Position numbers and translations under genes: made by a program. Of a stretch of 64,000 nucleotides of DNA, positions 34,514 to 44,074 are shown one piece after another; positions within the stretch are counted from its first letter, which is position 1, and each line of letters begins with the position of its first letter. The stretch is taken from assembly GCF_030758415.1 (NCBI RefSeq), contig NZ_CP132334.1:372001-436000 (forward strand). Direction: 5' to 3'. Source of the DNA: Parvularcula sp. IMCC14364 (GTDB lineage Bacteria > Pseudomonadota > Alphaproteobacteria > Caulobacterales > Parvularculaceae). Below the pieces are notes generated by a model that worked only from the letters and a program-made list of their open reading frames with translations, had not been told where the DNA came from and did no database searches.

Positions 34514-34647
34514 ATTCGCCAATGACAGTCGGCCGTTGGTGTTCCGAAAGTTCTAAGTGTGATCCCGTTTTCAGACTTTCGTCACTACGCGATCCACTTC
34601 ACATGGCGTTAACCTAAAATCCCGAAACCGGCAACGAAAAGCAAAAA
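34514..34647 (+). repeat. Dispersed repeat, copy A (inverted relative to copy B)
   Basis: It matches the reverse complement of 52573-52707, with small gaps. A 26-base block (34622-34647) and a 19-base block (34590-34608) are identical, and shorter blocks such as ATTCGCCAAT are shared. It is non-coding. Confidence 0.85.
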
Positions 34648-34905
34648 CCGGTGAGCGCCGCCTCTTCAAATGACACCGCTATCCAACAAGACCACTTCTG
34701 AGCGTTTCAGAGATGCCGGTCAGACTAAACCTCCTGAGCAGAACAATGGGCGTGATCGAGACGATGAGAATGAGCGTTAAAATCTGAGAAGTGCGCAAGA
34801 GAGCACAAGAATTTGCAGGTTTAGCGTCACTCGATCTCTGAAGGCTAGACGTAACACGCTTATGTGTCCTACGATCTGGGTTGGGGTCGTATCGTGGGGT
34901 TAGGG

Positions 34906-35703
34906 ATGGAATTTAATCAAGCTGAGATCATGGGCTATCTGCAACTTGCCCTTTCGGTCATTTTAGCAGGCTTCGGCGTTTGGGTGCTAAAATGTCTTTC
35001 ACCTTTGAATGATGATCTCGCCGAGCTGGAAGAAAATTGGGTAACAAAACAGGCGAACGAAAAATCAAAAATTAATAAGGGTAAGGATCTACTGAAAATA
35101 AGGATCACAAAATCTACGACACCGGAGTCTCTTATCAAGAAAGCGAATGAGTATATTGAGTTTATAGACGATATGAATGCGAAAATGTCCTTGTACGGTG
35201 CTTGGTTGATACTAAAGATGGTATTTTTTGTGTTGTTGGGCGTCCTTATCCTTTCATCTGCATATGCCTTATTCATTACCTGGGTAGATGGCATTGTAGA
35301 TCTCGCAGAGATCAATCTTCTAGAGACAATTCTGACTATCCATCAAAATTCTGTGACATCACTGTTGCTTATGCCCGAGAAAGAACTAGTCGGTGTTCTA
35401 GATTCGCATTTGACCTATGTGCCGACTGTTCTTTTGTCATGGATTGCACCAATTGACTTGATCGCAATGGTGATATTCATCTTCAAGGCTGTGGTATTTA
35501 TCTTTGGCGGTAAGCGTTGGCAGAAGACCAAGTCGAAGCTTCAGCTTGTTAAAAAAATAGATGAAGCAGAACTATCAGACTTCATTAAGCGCAAAAATAA
35601 CGACAAAGCCGATAAGAAAAAAACGCCGGATGATTGGTGGTATGAGGAATGGTTATCTGTGGAGGAGATGCCAAACGTCGCAGCGTTACGACGGATTGAA
35701 TAG
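34906..35703 (+). CDS. AT-rich membrane protein of unknown function
   Basis: 265 residues from the ATG at 34906 (a GTG at 34864 would add 14). Hydrophobic segments lie near residues 10-28, 100-125 and 180-205; the loop between the first two is charged and helical, and the C-terminus is very basic and then acidic with WWYEEWLSVEEM. The gene is clearly poorer in GC than its surroundings, which suggests acquisition from elsewhere. No family is recognised. It lies between repeat copy A and a broken amine oxidase. Confidence 0.5.
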   Translation: MEFNQAEIMGYLQLALSVILAGFGVWVLKCLSPLNDDLAELEENWVTKQANEKSKINKGKDLLKIRITKSTTPESLIKKANEYIEFIDDMNAKMSLYGAWLILKMVFFVLLGVLILSSAYALFITWVDGIVDLAEINLLETILTIHQNSVTSLLLMPEKELVGVLDSHLTYVPTVLLSWIAPIDLIAMVIFIFKAVVFIFGGKRWQKTKSKLQLVKKIDEAELSDFIKRKNNDKADKKKTPDDWWYEEWLSVEEMPNVAALRRIE

Positions 35704-35771
35704 CTGTAGTAGTCGCGATTTGATCTGACATATTTCCGTATCCAAGAGTATTTAAACAGCTCAGAGGGTGA

Positions 35772-36113
35772 TATGCCCCGGCTCACCACGTGCCGTTTTC
35801 TCCGCAGATTAAAAAGCGCGAACATTCGCTATCGGAAGAAAAAGTGTCGGCCATCGGCAGAATGGGTATGGGCGTGTTGGACAAGCTGTATTTGCTGTTT
35901 GATGAGGTGTTCTGGGATCAGGACTTAACAACACCGGAAAATGACCTGCCACGCGGGCAGTTCAACTACTGGATTAACTTCCATGAGTATTTAGGTGTTC
36001 CGATTATCGCGGCCTTTAATGCTGCAACGCCGGCGCTTGATCTGAGCCACGAAAGTGACGATGAGCTCGTCTCCCGTGCCCCCACAGCCCTAAATGCAGC
36101 ATATCCTCAATAA
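35772..36113 (+). pseudogene. Fragment of a flavin amine oxidase gene
   Basis: The frame reads FSPQ, then AIGRMGMGVLDKLYLLFDEVFW and YWINFHEYLGVPIIAAFNAATPAL, which matches the middle-to-late part of FAD-dependent monoamine/polyamine oxidases. The FAD-binding N-terminus and the C-terminal FAD-contact segment are missing on both sides; a stop precedes the fragment and another ends it just before the IS30-type element. It has no usable start in the right place. It is a remnant, very likely truncated by element insertion or deletion. Confidence 0.7.
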
Positions 36114-36119
36114 CTAACG

Positions 36120-37464
36120 CCAAATTGACCACTCTTGAGCATGCGTGTTCTCGACTCGCTAGAAACATAACGAGTGTCCGTTTTAGGGCTGTGCGTTCAA
36201 TGGGTCGTCGCAACACATACGATAAATTCGATATGTGGAGCGACAGTGATGAGGAAGAAATACGTACGGGTTGGCTTTACACCGGCTCAAAAGGCAGAGC
36301 TGTGGGAGCGATGGCGACGCGGCGAACAAATGAAGTCGATCGGGCGAGAGTTCGGAAAACCATCTTCGAGCATTTTCAAACATATTCGTTCGACGGGTGG
36401 GTATACTCCGGTTGAACGTCGCCGCGCGCCCGGCTGTTTGAGTTTGGCTGAGCGTGAAGAGATTTCTCGAGGACTTATGGTGGACCGATCCATCCGATCG
36501 ATTGCACGCGCTTTGGGGCGTGCTGCTTCAACCATCAGCCGGGAGATCAAGCGCAATGGTGGCGCCAGGCGTTACCGCGCGGTCAAAGCAGATAAGCGCG
36601 CCTGGAAGCAGGCCCTACGTCCGAAGCCTTGCAAGCTGGCCATGCATGATGAGTTGCGGCAAGTTGTAGTTTGCAAGCTTCAGCGCCATTGGTCACCACA
36701 GCAGATCGCCGGCTGGTTAGCGCGGGCGCACCCAAGGCAAGAGGCGATGAACGTGTCTCATGAAACGATCTATCGAAGCCTATACGTACAGGCGCGCGGT
36801 GTGCTGAAGAAAGAGCTCGTGCAGTATTTACGAACGTGTCGCCAGTTACGCGGTTCAAGACATGCGCTTAAAGGCAAAGACCCACGCGGACAGATCAAGG
36901 ATGCGGTCTCGATCAGCGAACGACCTGCTTCGGTGGAGGATCGCGCCGTCCCCGGTCACTGGGAAGGTGACCTGATTTGTGGTCCCAAGCATAGCTTCAT
37001 CGTGACCCTGGTTGAGCGTCACTCGCGCTATGTGATGCTTGCAAAGGTAGCCAACCGGCGCACTGAAACCGTCGTCGATGCGTTGATCGAACATGCCAAC
37101 AGAATCCCAGACGAACTCTATAAATCCCTTACCTGGGATCGAGGCCATGAACTGGCAGAGCATAAGCGCTTCACTGTTGAAACGGATATCGAAGTCTATT
37201 TCTGCGATCCGCAAAGTCCATGGCAGCGCGGCACGAACGAAAACACCAATCGGCTATTGCGCCAATATCTCCCCAAGGGAACGGATCTGTCAGTGCACTC
37301 CCAGGAGCAGTTGGACGCGATCGCCAGAGAACTAAATGAGCGCCCAAGAAAAACACTGGACTATGAGACCCCAGCTGAGCGATTAAATACCTGTGTTGCG
37401 ATGACCGGTTGAATCGGCAGGCGCTTTTAAGTCGCTCGAAAAGACGGGTTGACCGGCAATTTGG
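36120..37464 (+). mobile_element. IS30-family insertion sequence
   Basis: A complete transposase gene lies between candidate ends that share CCAAATTG (36120-36127, and its complement at 37457-37464), followed on both sides by an imperfect CGT-TT-TCGA pattern. Total length of about 1.35 kb fits the family. Exact ends and target duplication are not certain. Confidence 0.6.
36249..37412 (+). CDS. IS30-family transposase
   Basis: 387 residues from the ATG at 36249. An N-terminal helix-turn-helix (FTPAQKAELWERWRRGEQMKSIGREFGK) and a second one (IRSIARALGRAASTISREIKRNGG) are followed by a DDE catalytic core: HWEGDLICG, TWDRGHELAEH and RGTNENTNRLLRQYLPKG. This order is standard for IS30 transposases, and the protein looks intact, so the element may be active. 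Confidence 0.93.
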   Translation: MRKKYVRVGFTPAQKAELWERWRRGEQMKSIGREFGKPSSSIFKHIRSTGGYTPVERRRAPGCLSLAEREEISRGLMVDRSIRSIARALGRAASTISREIKRNGGARRYRAVKADKRAWKQALRPKPCKLAMHDELRQVVVCKLQRHWSPQQIAGWLARAHPRQEAMNVSHETIYRSLYVQARGVLKKELVQYLRTCRQLRGSRHALKGKDPRGQIKDAVSISERPASVEDRAVPGHWEGDLICGPKHSFIVTLVERHSRYVMLAKVANRRTETVVDALIEHANRIPDELYKSLTWDRGHELAEHKRFTVETDIEVYFCDPQSPWQRGTNENTNRLLRQYLPKGTDLSVHSQEQLDAIARELNERPRKTLDYETPAERLNTCVAMTG

Positions 37465-37603
37465 GGCCAGGGACAGTCACTAGACCTCGACTTGAGCCCC
37501 TGCAAATTTTGCCATTCCGTAGACTTCGCGACACAACAGGCGTAAACTCGCGTCAGAGGAGATGAGCGGCCTATTCAGGCCCGTATCGCGGGAGGTATCA
37601 GAA

Positions 37604-38065
37604 ATGAAAGTTACCCTGAACGTCAATAATCAGGACAGGACAGTTGATGTCGATCCCGATACGCCCCTGTTGTGGGTGTTGCGCGATGATATGCGCCTGA
37701 CCGGCACCAAGTTTGGCTGCGGCATTGCCCAGTGTGGTGCCTGCACGGTGCATGTCAATGGCCGGCCACGGCGCGCCTGTGTGACGCCGATTGCCGCGCT
37801 GGAGGGGGCCGCGGTCACCACGGTTGAAGGCCTCGATGGGGCAGAAGCCGACGCGGTGAAAGAGGCCTGGGCCGCGTTTGATACCCCGCAATGCGGATAT
37901 TGCCAGTCAGGCCAGATCATGACGGCGACGGCCTTGCTCGCGGTGAACCCGTCACCCAGTGACAAGGATATTGATGACTCATTTGCCGGGAATATTTGCC
38001 GCTGCGCGACATATGTCCGTATCCGGAAGGCTGTGAAGGCCGCCGGCGAAAAGCTGGAGGGCTAG
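37604..38065 (+). CDS. (2Fe-2S) small subunit of a molybdenum hydroxylase, IorA type
   Basis: 153 residues. The plant-type ferredoxin cluster is ligated by CGIAQCGAC and a later cysteine (RRAC); the second, CO-dehydrogenase-type cluster by CGYC and CRC. It transfers electrons from the molybdopterin subunit encoded next. GGAGG lies 9 bases before the ATG. The gene order (small subunit, Tat-exported large subunit, c-type cytochrome) resembles isoquinoline 1-oxidoreductase and related periplasmic aldehyde oxidases. The substrate cannot be read from sequence. Confidence 0.92.
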   Translation: MKVTLNVNNQDRTVDVDPDTPLLWVLRDDMRLTGTKFGCGIAQCGACTVHVNGRPRRACVTPIAALEGAAVTTVEGLDGAEADAVKEAWAAFDTPQCGYCQSGQIMTATALLAVNPSPSDKDIDDSFAGNICRCATYVRIRKAVKAAGEKLEG

Positions 38066-38068
38066 ATC

Positions 38069-40234
38069 ATGTCACCACTGGATACAGTTGCGCCATCGCG
38101 CCGTACTTTCCTCACGGGTGCAGGTGCCCTGATGATCGGGCTGACCTTGCCCATGAAAACAAGGGCGCAGGATGCCGCATTATCGGCAACGCACGCCTAT
38201 AATGCTTTTGTCCGGGTCGGGGCAGACAATCTCGTCACGGTGATTGTCAAACATATTGAATTTGGCCAGGGTCCATGGACAGGTCTCGCCACGCTTGTGG
38301 CAGATGAGATGGATGCTGACTGGGTCCAGATCCGCGCTGAACATGCCCCCGCAGATAATGATCTCTATACGAATAAAGTAAGCGGCGGCATGCAGATCAC
38401 TGGCGGCTCTACGGCCATGGCTGATTCCTTCCTCTTGATGCGCAAGGCTGGCGCTGCTGCCAGGGCTATGCTTGTCTCTGCCGCAGCAGAGGCATGGGGC
38501 GTTGAGGCAGCTGATATCCGCGTCGAGAAAGGCATCATTGCGCATCCGAGCAGTGGCCAGAGCGCAACATTCGGCACCTTTGCCGAACGTGCCGCCGGGT
38601 TTGATGTGCCGCAGGAGCCGACACTGAAAACGCCTGACCAGTTTGTCTATATCGGCAAAAATGTGCCCAAACTGGACACGGCCAGCAAGTCAAATGGCGA
38701 CGCCATATTCACCCTTGATGTGTACAAGGATGATATGCTGACGGTGGTGCTGGAGCACCCGTCAGTCTTTGGGGCAAAGGTGGGCTCAGTTGATGATGCG
38801 AAGGCGAGGGTCGTCTCTGGCGTTGCGGACGTCAAGCAGCTCAGCACCGGCGTTGCTGTTTATGGCGAGAACACATTTGCCGCGCTGAAAGGGCGCAAGC
38901 TGCTCGATGTGTCCTGGGATACAAGCGAGGCAGAAACAAGAACGTCCGACGAAATCATGGCCGAGCGTGTTGCCGCTGTGAAACGGCGCGGCGCTGTTGC
39001 AGGTGAAACAGGCGATGTCGATCAGGCACTTGCCTCTGCCGCTACGACGCTGGAGGCGGACTATGAGTTCCCCTATCTCGTTCATGCCCCGATGGAGCCG
39101 CTGGATGCTGTTATCGCACGCCGCGATGATGGTGGCATTGATGTCTGGATGGGTAGCCAGGCACCCGGGTTTGATCAGCAGGCTGTTGCCGCTGTAACGG
39201 GTGTTGAACAGGCGCAGGTCCATGTTCATACCATGCTGGCTGGCGGCAGTTTCGGCCGGCGTGCCCAGCCCATGTCGCAATTTGCGGCTGAAGCCGCAGA
39301 GGTTTTCATGGCCGCTGGGGGCGAGCAGCCGGTCAAGCTGATGTGGACACGCGAGGATGATATTCAGGGTGGGTTCTATCGACCTGTCACAGCGCACCGG
39401 ATGCGTGGGGGGCTTGATGCTGACGGCAATATCGTGGCCTGGGATCATGTTATGGCCGGGCAGTCATTCCTGTATAATACGCCTTTTGAGAGCATGATGA
39501 TCCAGAATGGTGTGGATGCCGGGCTGGTCGAGGGCGGCAGTGCCATTCCGTATGCTGTACCGAATTTCAATGCTTCCTGCCATATCCTGAACTGTCCGGT
39601 CACGACTTTATGGTGGCGCTCGGTCGGCCATACGCATACGGGATACACGGTTGAAACATTCATTGACGAACTGCTGGAAAAAGGTGGCCGGGATGTTGTC
39701 GAGGGGCGTCTTGCCCTGATGGGCGATCATCAGCGCCTTGCGGCGACGCTACGCCGGGTTGCCGAAATGGCGGATTGGGGACGCAGCCTGCCCGAAGGTC
39801 ATGCGCTGGGGGTGGCTAGTGTTGAATCATTCCGCTCATACGTTTCGGAAATTGCTGAGGTTTCCATTGAGGATGGTGTGCCGCGTGTCCATAAAGTCTG
39901 GTGCGCGGTTGACTGCGGTATTGCGGTTAATCCGGAAATTATCAAAGCGCAGATGGAAGGTGGCATCGGGTATGGTTTGGGTGCGGTGCTTTTCAATGAG
40001 CTTGAATTGGGGGAGGGCGGCAAGGTGATGCAGTCCAACTTCCATGATTATCGCTCTCTGCGCATTGCCGAGATGCCGGATGTGGAAACATCAATCATCA
40101 CCTCTGATGCAGCCCCGACAGGCGTCGGTGAGCCTGGCACGCCGCCAATCGGCCCGGCTGTCGCCAACGCAGTGCGGCAGTTAACGGGACAGCCTGTGCG
40201 CAAACTGCCGATGATCAAGAGCCTAAAGGCCTAG
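38069..40234 (+). CDS. Molybdopterin-binding large subunit of an IorB-type hydroxylase/aldehyde oxidase
   Basis: 721 residues. The N-terminus has a twin-arginine signal ([15 protein letters not shown]), so the complex is exported folded to the periplasm. Typical features follow: [21 protein letters not shown], an [13 protein letters not shown] stretch, [28 protein letters not shown] and the C-terminal [18 protein letters not shown] that carries the catalytic glutamate. It binds molybdopterin cytosine dinucleotide and hydroxylates aldehydes or N-heterocycles with water. It starts 3 bases after the small-subunit gene. Confidence 0.93.
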   Translation: MSPLDTVAPSRRTFLTGAGALMIGLTLPMKTRAQDAALSATHAYNAFVRVGADNLVTVIVKHIEFGQGPWTGLATLVADEMDADWVQIRAEHAPADNDLYTNKVSGGMQITGGSTAMADSFLLMRKAGAAARAMLVSAAAEAWGVEAADIRVEKGIIAHPSSGQSATFGTFAERAAGFDVPQEPTLKTPDQFVYIGKNVPKLDTASKSNGDAIFTLDVYKDDMLTVVLEHPSVFGAKVGSVDDAKARVVSGVADVKQLSTGVAVYGENTFAALKGRKLLDVSWDTSEAETRTSDEIMAERVAAVKRRGAVAGETGDVDQALASAATTLEADYEFPYLVHAPMEPLDAVIARRDDGGIDVWMGSQAPGFDQQAVAAVTGVEQAQVHVHTMLAGGSFGRRAQPMSQFAAEAAEVFMAAGGEQPVKLMWTREDDIQGGFYRPVTAHRMRGGLDADGNIVAWDHVMAGQSFLYNTPFESMMIQNGVDAGLVEGGSAIPYAVPNFNASCHILNCPVTTLWWRSVGHTHTGYTVETFIDELLEKGGRDVVEGRLALMGDHQRLAATLRRVAEMADWGRSLPEGHALGVASVESFRSYVSEIAEVSIEDGVPRVHKVWCAVDCGIAVNPEIIKAQMEGGIGYGLGAVLFNELELGEGGKVMQSNFHDYRSLRIAEMPDVETSIITSDAAPTGVGEPGTPPIGPAVANAVRQLTGQPVRKLPMIKSLKA

Positions 40235-40244
40235 GAGCGACAAG

Positions 40245-40928
40245 ATGATAAAAAATGTCATGACAAAAATGATTACATCCATGGTCGCGGTCGGCCTTTT
40301 GCTCGGCGCCTGTGCGGAGAAGGGGGCAGAAGAGGCGGCGACGGACAGTCACTCGGGCGCCCATGAAAATACAGCCTATACAGATGTAACAGAGGTGAAG
40401 GGATTGAAAACACCTGCCTCTTTTGCAGCCATCACAGACGATAATGCGCGTGCAGCAGCCCTGTTTGAGGAAATGTCGAAGGTGCTTCTGCACCCAAGAT
40501 GCTCAAACTGTCATCCACGCTATGGCGGCCCGACACAGGGCGACAATATGGAGCCGCATGAACCGCCGGTGATACGCGGTGCCGGCCTCGGCGCAGAAGC
40601 GATGGGCTGCGATACCTGTCACGGCAAAGAAAATGTCGCCTTTGCCAGCATGGAAGGCTCAATACCCGGTGCAGAGCCCTGGTTGCTGGCGCCTGAAAGC
40701 ATGGGCTGGGCTGGTGCCAGCCCAGCTGAGCTTTGTGTGCAGATCAAGGATGAAAGCCTGAATGGCGGACGCACGCTTGAAGATCTCGTTGAGCACAACA
40801 CGCAGGACCATCTGGTGAACTGGGCCTGGAACCCGGGAGAGGGCCGCAGCCCGGCACCCGGAGAGCAGGCACTGTTCGGTGCCTTGACCTCTGCCTGGGT
40901 TGACGCCGGGGCGCATTGTCCGGCCTAG
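40245..40928 (+). CDS. Diheme c-type cytochrome lipoprotein of the molybdenum hydroxylase operon
   Basis: 227 residues. The N-terminal signal ends in a lipobox (GLLLGAC), and two heme c motifs are present, CSNCH and CDTCH. It is likely anchored in a membrane facing the periplasm and takes electrons from the preceding two subunits toward the respiratory chain. GGAG lies 9 bases before the ATG; 10 bases separate it from the large-subunit gene. Confidence 0.85.
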   Translation: MIKNVMTKMITSMVAVGLLLGACAEKGAEEAATDSHSGAHENTAYTDVTEVKGLKTPASFAAITDDNARAAALFEEMSKVLLHPRCSNCHPRYGGPTQGDNMEPHEPPVIRGAGLGAEAMGCDTCHGKENVAFASMEGSIPGAEPWLLAPESMGWAGASPAELCVQIKDESLNGGRTLEDLVEHNTQDHLVNWAWNPGEGRSPAPGEQALFGALTSAWVDAGAHCPA

Positions 40929-40951
40929 GAAAGGCCTCTTGAAGGCAGCCT

Positions 40952-42046
40952 TTATTCCAGCGGCTCAAGGCGCGCGATGGTGATGCCGCCCAGCGGTGTC
41001 CTAACGCGGGCACGACCATCCTTCAACTGAAGAGGCACGCGCATTTCTTCGCCCATGGCAGAAGAGATCATGCTCAGTGTCCCATCAACATCTCTGGCAT
41101 TATCCGCTGACAGAAGATCATAATTGACAAGCAAAGAGAGCAGCCCGGCATGGTCGGCAATGCTGGCTGTCAGGTCACCCGCTGGATAGCTGTCTGAATC
41201 GACGCTCAGGTTGCCGGTCAGGGCAACTTTGGAGGCAGGCATCGTCTCGTCGCCACTGCCAACAACCATCCGGGCGCTGCTAATGAGCACTTCACCGCCA
41301 GCGCGCTGCCAGTTCAGATAAGTACTGCGCCCCCCGACCGCGTCCATCAATTCAGGCAGGCGTGCAGCATCAATGCTGGCATCCGCCAGCGTGATCCGTA
41401 TACCACGTTCAGGTGTTTCTCCATCAAGGAAAATTGCTTCTGCCAAGAGGGCGAACTGGCCGATATCCTGTTGGCGGCCTGTTTCTTCATCATCTCGCAG
41501 ATAGGTATTGGCACGCAGCGAGCCGATGGAAATCCGGTTGAAACTTGTTGCCGATGTGCCGCCCTCAGGGGCAGCGATAACATTATGCAGTTCAACCGCA
41601 TTGGCCGTTTCGGACAGGCTGGCTTTCATGACATCTGCATTGATCCGCCAGATTTCCGTGCCCTGATCTGCCATGACACGCACCTGCTGCTCCCCGTATG
41701 GCATCAGGATCAATCGGGTGGGATTGTAGGGGATTGTGTCCACGTAAAGCCGCTCTGCCTGCCACTCCCAGCCATCCTCCGGGTTGCCATAGACCGGCGC
41801 CATGAGTTTGCCGCGCAGCAGGAACGGATATCCTTCAACGCTGATTTTCCCGTGCTCAACCACAAAACCGCTTTGCCGCTGATCATCTATCCAGTTGTTA
41901 AGTTCCTCGCGCATGATGTTCGCCCCCATCATCCAGATGACTGTATAGATCGCGAAGATGACGCCGCCAGCGCCCAGCGGTCCATATAGCAGCCAGCGAT
42001 TGGCGCGTTTTCCTGATGATTGCGGGCTTGAGGCTGTCTGGCTCAC
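40952..42046 (-). CDS. DUF2125-family membrane-anchored protein
   Basis: 364 residues. One membrane segment at about residues 20-42, then a large periplasmic beta-rich part with GKISVEGYPFLLRGKLMAP, EWQAERLYVDTIPYNPTRLILMPYGEQ and later NLSVDSDSYPAGDLTASI. These are marks of DUF2125, an alphaproteobacterial family distantly recalling AsmA-like envelope proteins. The function is unknown. It is probably in a transcript with plsC. Confidence 0.88.
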   Translation of the reverse strand: MSQTASSPQSSGKRANRWLLYGPLGAGGVIFAIYTVIWMMGANIMREELNNWIDDQRQSGFVVEHGKISVEGYPFLLRGKLMAPVYGNPEDGWEWQAERLYVDTIPYNPTRLILMPYGEQQVRVMADQGTEIWRINADVMKASLSETANAVELHNVIAAPEGGTSATSFNRISIGSLRANTYLRDDEETGRQQDIGQFALLAEAIFLDGETPERGIRITLADASIDAARLPELMDAVGGRSTYLNWQRAGGEVLISSARMVVGSGDETMPASKVALTGNLSVDSDSYPAGDLTASIADHAGLLSLLVNYDLLSADNARDVDGTLSMISSAMGEEMRVPLQLKDGRARVRTPLGGITIARLEPLE

Positions 42047-42128
42047 GAGAAATTCTCCGGATTTTTCAGGGATCAGTTTAGGGCAGCAGTCTGCCTGTTG
42101 CAGCCGCTATTTGCAGGATAAATCAGGT

Positions 42129-42935
42129 TTAATGACGGACCCTGTCCGGTTTTTCCCGGGATGGGCGTTTCGCAGGCGCTGGTGTCGGCAATATCTCATC
42201 ATCATCGTCTTCTTCGTCTGCAGGGGCATCGAAGCCGGAAAGTTCCAGGGAGTGCCGTTCGATCACTTCCTGTATCTCCGCCATGAATCCCTTGCGGCTG
42301 AGGCCCGTGGGCACAGGGGGCAGAAAACTGACCGTGATGGTGCCTGGATGGCGGATCAGCCCCGGTTGCTTCCAGTATAATCCTGAATTATGGGCGACAG
42401 GATGGCAGGGCAGGCCAAGCCGGGCATAAATCCCGGCGACTCCCGGGTGATAGGTGCCGGTCGTGCCCGGTTGCATCCGCGTGCCTTCCGGAAAGATCAG
42501 GACCTGATAGCCGTCAGCGGTTTCTTTCTGGGCCCGCTCGATGATGCTGCGCATGGCGTTGATGCCTGACTTGCGATCAATGGGGATGAAGCCGCAGGCC
42601 TTTAGCCACCAGCCAAACATCGGGATCATCAGCAGTTCCTTTTTCAGGATAAAGCACGGCTTTGGCAGAATCAGGGTCAGGGCCATGGTTTCCCAGAAGG
42701 ATTGATGTTTTGCAGCAATCAGCGCCCCGCTGGTCGGCATGTTTTGCGGGTTTTCGATCCGGTGATCGACGCCGCAAAAAATGCGTGCGCCAAAAAGCAC
42801 AGTGCGACACCAGAACTTGCCGAGCGCCAGCGCCCAGTCACGCCGCGCAAGCGTAACGAAAGCAAGTGTGCCAATCACGGCTGTCACCAGAACAAGCCAG
42901 ACCCTGAGCAGGAGAGAGCGAAGGAGAATCAACAT
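42129..42935 (-). CDS. plsC: 1-acyl-sn-glycerol-3-phosphate acyltransferase
   Basis: 268 residues. The N-terminus has a membrane segment (residues 8-28). The catalytic block reads KHQSFWET, with glutamate at the place of the aspartate in the H-x4-D motif, a variant common in alphaproteobacteria; the substrate block is FPEGTRMQPG. It makes phosphatidic acid from lysophosphatidic acid at the inner membrane. The C-terminal 40 residues are an acidic then basic tail (DEEDDDDEI) not found in most PlsC. DUF218 lies upstream, 18 bases away. Confidence 0.92.
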   Translation of the reverse strand: MLILLRSLLLRVWLVLVTAVIGTLAFVTLARRDWALALGKFWCRTVLFGARIFCGVDHRIENPQNMPTSGALIAAKHQSFWETMALTLILPKPCFILKKELLMIPMFGWWLKACGFIPIDRKSGINAMRSIIERAQKETADGYQVLIFPEGTRMQPGTTGTYHPGVAGIYARLGLPCHPVAHNSGLYWKQPGLIRHPGTITVSFLPPVPTGLSRKGFMAEIQEVIERHSLELSGFDAPADEEDDDDEILPTPAPAKRPSREKPDRVRH

Positions 42936-42953
42936 CTAAGGGGAGATAGCCTG

Positions 42954-43556
42954 TCAGGACAAAGGCAGCAACTGCCCGAGGCGCACCGCCAGAAATTTCA
43001 TATATTCCGTCATGAGAACACGCCAGGCTTCCGATGATGTCAGCCAGCCTTCTGCAGGGGCGGATTTGGAAGCGACAGGCCAGACGACCACATTCAGCTC
43101 AGGCATAATGGCGTGAATTTCTGCCCTGGCGCGGGGAACATGATAATCCGTGGTGACAAGAATGGCCGTGTTGAAACCCTCAGCCTGAACCCAGTCACGG
43201 GTTTCTATCGCATTTCCTTTGGTGGTCAGTGCCCGTTTGCCAATATCGATACAACAGTCGAACAGAAGGTCTGAGCCGGTGAACTGCGCCGCCAGCTCTT
43301 CTTTTCTGGTATCCGGGTGCACCCCGGAAATGAGGACTTTCCGGCCACGCCGTTCTGCCAGCAGATCAACGGCCGCCCCGATGCGTCGCCCGCCGCCGCC
43401 TGTCAGGGCGATAATGCCCGTCTGTTCATTCTGCAAAGCCAGAAGATGAACGGCGACAGCCGGATCACCTTCACGCGGCAGGGTTGCAACAAAGACGAAA
43501 AACCCGCCCAGCCAGAGCAGGAAAACGAATGTCACCAGTCGCAGCAGTTTCTGCAT
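42954..43556 (-). CDS. DUF218 (YdcF/SanA/ElyC-type) protein
   Basis: 200 residues. A signal or anchor segment (residues 8-26) is followed by the DUF218 fold: GIIALTGGGGRRIGAAVDLLAE, VLISGVHPDT, GKRALTTKGNAIETRDWV and ILVTTDYHVPRARAEI. Family members such as SanA and ElyC affect envelope integrity and peptidoglycan precursor use. The position before plsC and the DUF2125 gene suits an envelope role. Confidence 0.9.
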   Translation of the reverse strand: MQKLLRLVTFVFLLWLGGFFVFVATLPREGDPAVAVHLLALQNEQTGIIALTGGGGRRIGAAVDLLAERRGRKVLISGVHPDTRKEELAAQFTGSDLLFDCCIDIGKRALTTKGNAIETRDWVQAEGFNTAILVTTDYHVPRARAEIHAIMPELNVVVWPVASKSAPAEGWLTSSEAWRVLMTEYMKFLAVRLGQLLPLS

Positions 43557-43737
43557 TCAACCCCTACCGTTACGCCGCCTCCATGGGCTTCCCGGAAAGG
43601 GTGGCCCAGAGCACTGCAGATATTACCTCACTTGGCGTGAGACGCAAATGTGCCTGTCGCATAGGTTAACATGTCCCGATGTGGCATCTGGCGCAGGATA
43701 TTCGAGAAATTCACACGCGCAGCGGCCAGAAGGCGCG

Positions 43738-44037
43738 TTATTTCTGCCTTTTCTCGAAAGCGGCCATCTGTTCGGGCGTGGCTTCAGTCTGATATTGGGC
43801 TTTCCAGTCCTGATAGGGCATCCCGTAAATGCGCGCGCGGGCAGCATCATCAGAGACGTTGATCCCCGCCTCATCGGCCGCTTTCTTGTACCATTTGCCA
43901 AGGCAGTTACGGCAGAAATCGGCCAGGATCATCAGATCGATATTCTGTACATCCTTGCGGTTGTCCAGGTGGGCCAGAAGCTGCCGGAAGGCTGCGGCAT
44001 CCAGCTTGTCCTGTTCATCGGGCGTCAGGTCGGTCAT
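43738..44037 (-). CDS. DUF1244-family small protein
   Basis: 99 residues from the ATG at 44037, the start that fits the family: DEQDKLDAAAFRQLLAHLDNR, VQNIDLMILADFCRNCLGKWY, then AADEAGINVSDDAAR. DUF1244 proteins are helical, cytoplasmic, and of unknown function; the C-x-x-C in CRNC is conserved and might bind a metal. The frame continues upstream for 32 codons into ftsX without similarity. Likely the tail of the ftsEX transcript (37 bases downstream of ftsX). Confidence 0.88.
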   Translation of the reverse strand: MTDLTPDEQDKLDAAAFRQLLAHLDNRKDVQNIDLMILADFCRNCLGKWYKKAADEAGINVSDDAARARIYGMPYQDWKAQYQTEATPEQMAAFEKRQK

Positions 44038-44074
44038 GGGGGGGCTCCGGTAATGTGCTTTGAATGAAACCAGA

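Noticed and set aside
36174-36248. 25-codon N-terminal extension of the IS30 transposase
   Set aside because: The family start fits the ATG at 36249; the extension has no similarity.
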